DNA of 7,382 nt. Origin: an uncultured Actinomycetes bacterium (GTDB taxonomy: Bacteria; Actinomycetota; Acidimicrobiia; Acidimicrobiales; Microtrichaceae). The DNA is taken from the NCBI GenBank assembly GCA_903953195.1, contig CAJBIS010000382.1:1-7382 (forward strand). The letters are read 5' to 3'. The position numbers and the translations under genes are program-made. Shown here piece after piece: positions 5,258 to 7,382 of the stretch. Numbering within the stretch: the first letter of the stretch is position 1; each line of letters begins with the position of its first letter. The notes beneath the pieces were generated by a model. It saw nothing but the letters and a program-made list of their open reading frames with translations. It was not told where the DNA came from and searched no databases.

Positions 5258-6141
5258 CCACCGCCGAGCTCCCCCAGGTGACCCCGGTCCGTCGTCAGCG
5301 CAAGCGTTCCGCTGCCGCGACGACGCCCGCGCCGTCGCGACGACGGTGGTCTGCGCTGGCGGGAACGTCGAAGCGGCGTTCGAGCGGGCCCGGCCTGCTG
5401 GGCCCGACCGACCTGCCGGGGCCGCGCGTGCGCCTCGGCATCCTGTGGTTCCTGCTCGCCGTCACGGCGGCCACGGCCGGCCGGTGGCCGTCCGCGCTGC
5501 TGTGGGCGGCGACCGCGGCGTTGGCGGCAACCGATCTGGTGCAGGTGTGGCGAGCATGGGGTGAGGTCGCCGACCGCCCGGGTCCGCAGCGTCGGATCGC
5601 GGCGGTGGGCGCAGCGATCGTCGTGCTCGCCGCGGCCATCGGGTCGGGGACCGTCGGCGTGGCCTTGATCGTCGTGGGGGTCGGTTCGATCGTCGCATCG
5701 GTCGTGCTCGGCCGGTCCGGTCGGCCGTCGCCCGAGCTGATGATGGCGTCCTTGCTGCCGGCGATCGCGGCCGCACCGGTGGTGCTCGTCGTGCTGGTCG
5801 GTCCGTGGGCCGCCATCTTCCTGATCCTCGCCGTCTCGCTCTACGACGCCGGCAACTTCCTGATCGGGGCGCAGGCCAGGCACGCCTGGGAGGGCCCGGT
5901 CTGCGGGATCATCGGGATCCTCGCCGTCACGTTCACCATGGCGGCATTCCAGCCGGAGCCATTCAACGGCCCGGCGACCTGGGCGGTCGGACTGGTGCTG
6001 GCGCTCGCGTGTCCGCTCGGCCAGGCGGTGATGACGGCGTTCCTGCCGTCGCGTTCCACCGAGGCGATCCACGCCCGCCGGCTCGACACCTACCTGCTCG
6101 CCGCCCCGTTGTTCCTGATCGGCGTCTGGATCGCCGCGTGA
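5254..6141 (+). CDS. CdsA-like (phosphatidate cytidylyltransferase-related) integral membrane protein, catalytically divergent
   Basis: The 295-residue protein has a basic, Ala/Pro-rich cytoplasmic start (1-57) and about eight to nine hydrophobic helices from residue 60 on. Its C-terminal half resembles CdsA, the enzyme making CDP-diacylglycerol from CTP and phosphatidic acid: YDAGNFLIG (197-205) for the D-T-G-A-Y region, WEGPVCGIIG (212-221) for the W-E-G region, and ARRLDTYLLAAPLF (274-287) for the end. However, the PROSITE-type signature with S-x-x-K-R, K-D, H-G-G and D-R-x-D is largely missing: residues 254-278 read PLGQAVMTAF, then a short polar loop, then R-R-L-D. It may therefore be a non-enzymatic or functionally changed relative. 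It overlaps the MoaD-like gene by four bases. An unrelated polytopic membrane protein is the alternative. Confidence 0.6.
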   Translation: MTTAELPQVTPVRRQRKRSAAATTPAPSRRRWSALAGTSKRRSSGPGLLGPTDLPGPRVRLGILWFLLAVTAATAGRWPSALLWAATAALAATDLVQVWRAWGEVADRPGPQRRIAAVGAAIVVLAAAIGSGTVGVALIVVGVGSIVASVVLGRSGRPSPELMMASLLPAIAAAPVVLVVLVGPWAAIFLILAVSLYDAGNFLIGAQARHAWEGPVCGIIGILAVTFTMAAFQPEPFNGPATWAVGLVLALACPLGQAVMTAFLPSRSTEAIHARRLDTYLLAAPLFLIGVWIAA

Positions 6142-6146
6142 GTCGG

Positions 6147-6152
6147 TAGCGT
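6147..6152 (+). promoter_or_regulatory. Putative -10 box of the rsiG-like gene (leaderless)
   Basis: TAGCGT lies five bases after the CdsA-like stop codon and is followed by six bases (gtcggc) and GTG 6159. This suggests the anti-sigma factor gene has its own promoter and is not only read through from upstream. Confidence 0.5.
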
Positions 6153-6158
6153 GTCGGC

Positions 6159-6671
6159 GTGGATCTCCAGGCCCTGATCTCCGTCGACGAACCCGATGAG
6201 CTGTCGTCGTGCTCCATGCCGGAGCTGCGCGCCGTGCGCGACGCCTACCAGCAGGTGGAGAACGGTCTGAGCTACGCCCGCCGGATGATCCAGGGTCGAC
6301 TCGACATCGTGTCGATCGAGCTCGAACGACGTGATGGCTCCTCGGGTGGCGATCTGGTGGGCCAGCTGTCGTCGGCGCTCGCCAACAACACGCGCGGACC
6401 GGGCATGCCTCGTCCGCCGCAGGACCTCGAACCGCCGGCGTGGGCCAACACGATCGTCGAGGAGCTCGACACGGTCGTCGGCCCGGAGGACCTCGCCCGA
6501 CTCGACTCCATGGACGAGGCATCACTCGCATCGGTCGCCGAGCGGATCGGTGCACTCGAGCAGCAGGTCTCGAGTGCCCGACGCGACGTCCACGGTCGGA
6601 TCGACCGCATCCAGGACGAGTTGATCGGCCGGTATCGCGACGGCGCGAGCGTCGACGACCTGCTGCCCTGA
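6159..6671 (+). CDS. rsiG: RsiG-like c-di-GMP-responsive anti-sigma factor
   Basis: The 170-residue protein has two long helices, each with the c-di-GMP signature of RsiG. In the first, E34-x3-S38-x2-R41-x3-Q45-x3-D49 (ENGLSYARRMIQGRLD) is exact. In the second, E134-x3-S138-x2-R141-x3-H145-x3-D149 (EQQVSSARRDVHGRID) is exact except for His in place of Gln. The two copies are exactly 100 residues apart. In Streptomyces, RsiG bound to c-di-GMP holds the sporulation sigma factor WhiG inactive (established knowledge). Here the partner would be a WhiG/FliA-type sigma factor, not in this window. The region 60-95 is a flexible Gly/Pro linker, and 98-125 holds a further helical stretch. The GTG start is set by the TAGCGT box; no Shine-Dalgarno is present. 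It is cytoplasmic, with no membrane segment. Confidence 0.85.
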   Translation: MDLQALISVDEPDELSSCSMPELRAVRDAYQQVENGLSYARRMIQGRLDIVSIELERRDGSSGGDLVGQLSSALANNTRGPGMPRPPQDLEPPAWANTIVEELDTVVGPEDLARLDSMDEASLASVAERIGALEQQVSSARRDVHGRIDRIQDELIGRYRDGASVDDLLP

Positions 6672-6674
6672 TCA

Positions 6675-6716
6675 GCCCCTGCTGGGGCACCACCCCGGCT
6701 GGGCCGATGGCGGCCC
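6675..6716 (+). terminator. Two tandem GC hairpins after the rsiG-like gene
   Basis: gcccc (6675-6679) pairs with ggggc (6684-6688) around a four-base loop. gggccg (6701-6706) pairs with cggccc (6711-6716) around atgg. They fill most of the 75-base gap and lie between the rsiG-like stop and the promoter of the regulator gene. There is no U-tract, so termination is only probable; the second hairpin could also be an element of the downstream promoter region. Confidence 0.4.
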
Positions 6717-6732
6717 CGCAGGGAGCGCGCAG

Positions 6733-6738
6733 TAGCCT
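6733..6738 (+). promoter_or_regulatory. Putative -10 box of the XRE regulator/glycosyltransferase unit
   Basis: TAGCCT is followed by eight bases (cagttgtc) and GTG 6747. The spacing predicts a leaderless mRNA or a one- to two-base leader. No -35 element was recognised. Confidence 0.5.
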
Positions 6739-6746
6739 CAGTTGTC

Positions 6747-7190
6747 GTGAAGGACGATCTCGATCGACGGTGGCACGACCTCGGTGAGTTCATCCGCGAG
6801 CAACGCAACGTCGGTCAGATGTCGCTGCGGAAGCTCTCCGATCTCGCCGGAGTGTCGAACCCGTATCTGTCGCAGATCGAACGGGGCCTGCGCCGGCCGT
6901 CGGCCGAGATCCTCCAGCAGATCGCACGGGCCCTCGAGATCTCGTCCGAGTCGCTCTACATCCGCGCCGGCATCCTCGACGAGCCGACCTCGACGGTCGA
7001 TCCGATCGCCGAGATCCGCCGCGACCAGACCCTCACCGAGGACCAGCGGAAGTCGCTGATCCGGATCTACGAGTCGTTCCGTCGCGAGAACGAACTGACG
7101 GCGGCCGCCGACGCCGCGAACGGCGGTGTGACCGATACGACGGGCGGTGTGGGGAATCCCGGCCCCGACGATTCGTTGTCACGGTCGTGA
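6747..7190 (+). CDS. XRE-family helix-turn-helix transcriptional regulator
   Basis: The 147-residue protein carries an HTH_3/XRE DNA-binding domain at about residues 12-67: LGEFIREQRNVGQMSLRKLS, then DLAGVSNPYLSQIERGLRRP as the turn and recognition helix, then ILQQIARALEISSESLYIRAG. The wording 'GVSNPYLSQIERGLRRPSAE' is that of a regulator group widespread in Actinobacteria. Residues 83-115 (DPIAEIRRDQTLTEDQRKSL, then IRIYESFRREN) form a short helical region, perhaps for dimerisation. The tail from 116 on is low in complexity. No ligand-binding or cupin domain is present. The stop overlaps the start of the MshA-like gene (GTGA), so both are made together; that the regulator controls that gene or its own promoter is inference. 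The GTG start is set by the TAGCCT box. Confidence 0.88.
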   Translation: MKDDLDRRWHDLGEFIREQRNVGQMSLRKLSDLAGVSNPYLSQIERGLRRPSAEILQQIARALEISSESLYIRAGILDEPTSTVDPIAEIRRDQTLTEDQRKSLIRIYESFRRENELTAAADAANGGVTDTTGGVGNPGPDDSLSRS

Positions 7191-7382
7191 GTTCGGTCGC
7201 GATCCTCTCCCTGCACACGTCGCCGCTGGCGTTGCCCGGTGTCGGTGACTCCGGCGGGATGAACGTCTACGTCCGGGAGCTCGCCGGATCGCTCGGTCAG
7301 GCCGGCCTCGACGTCCGGGTCTACGTGCGCCGGTGGGCGGACGACCTTCCCGAGCGGGTGGCGGTCGAGCCGGGCGTCGAGG
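7187..7382 (+). CDS. mshA: GT4 glycosyltransferase, MshA-like N-terminus (cut by window end)
   Basis: From GTG 7187 the frame stays open to the window edge, giving 65 residues. It begins SSVAILSLHTSPLALPGVGD followed by S-G-G-M-N-V-Y-V-R-E-L, which matches the N-terminal sugar-nucleotide/acceptor-binding loop of MshA. MshA joins N-acetylglucosamine to inositol-3-phosphate as the first step of mycothiol synthesis (established knowledge). Then come helix and strand GQAGLDVRVYVRRW and the E-P-G-V-E region, again as in MshA. Other GT4 enzymes, such as sucrose-phosphate-synthase-like proteins, share the GGMNVYVREL motif, so the specific name is provisional. No Shine-Dalgarno is seen; the start overlaps the regulator stop by four bases, which implies translational coupling. 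Confidence 0.72.
   Translation, partial: MSSVAILSLHTSPLALPGVGDSGGMNVYVRELAGSLGQAGLDVRVYVRRWADDLPERVAVEPGVE

Noticed and set aside
5041..6693. 550-codon open frame on the minus strand
   Set aside because: It is Arg/Pro/Gly-rich with no recognisable domain and lies opposite three genes with clear families; it is a high-GC antisense shadow.
6747..7190. XRE regulator as BldD, the c-di-GMP-binding master regulator
   Set aside because: The C-terminal region is short and lacks the BldD-type c-di-GMP-binding domain motif; only the helix-turn-helix class is shared.

Overview
This window is high-GC DNA and looks like an actinobacterial chromosome. Actinomycetota markers are a DUF3039 protein, an RsiG-type anti-sigma factor, an MshA-like glycosyltransferase start, a TLP1-type thiolase-like protein, and very frequent leaderless GTG/ATG starts placed 6-11 bases behind a TAnnnT box. 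The secreted peptidase with a 'GWAVD' C-terminal module and the gene mix remind me of Acidimicrobiia (Ilumatobacter-like), but that placement is inference from recall. No mobile element, CRISPR array, rRNA or phage gene is visible; this is ordinary chromosome with many short overlaps between genes.

Layout. (1) Bases 1-434 are the 3' end of an RCC1-repeat protein, followed by a strong GC hairpin. (2) A tRNA-Lys(UUU) lies at 580-652. (3) An M23 peptidase lipoprotein (783-1712) overlaps by 4 bases a thiolase-like gene (1709-3181). (4) Facing them on the minus strand is a two-gene unit: a membrane-anchored hypothetical protein (3933-3523), overlapping a DUF3039 putative zinc-binding protein (3526-3197). 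(5) Divergent from that unit, across only 38 bases that hold both promoters, is a small acidic coiled-coil protein (3972-4322). (6) A histidine phosphatase (4912-4328, minus) faces that gene and diverges from a MoaD/ThiS-like ubiquitin-fold protein (5018-5257). The latter overlaps a CdsA-like integral membrane protein (5254-6141). (7) An RsiG-like c-di-GMP-responsive anti-sigma factor (6159-6671) has its own leaderless promoter. (8) An XRE-family regulator (6747-7190) overlaps by 4 bases the start of an MshA-like GT4 glycosyltransferase (7187 to window end).

How the genes may work together. Four junctions are ATGA/GTGA overlaps, so four gene pairs are probably translationally coupled: M23 peptidase/thiolase-like, TM protein/DUF3039, MoaD-like/CdsA-like, and XRE/MshA-like. 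The best-supported regulatory protein is RsiG: it carries two helices with the c-di-GMP signature E-x3-S-x2-R-x3-Q-x3-D, the second with His in place of Gln. The most unusual pairing is the ubiquitin-like protein, whose C-terminus is Gly-Gly-Ser rather than Gly-Gly, with a CdsA-like membrane protein that has lost most of the CDP-diacylglycerol synthase signature. I see no single clear new defence or biosynthetic system here.
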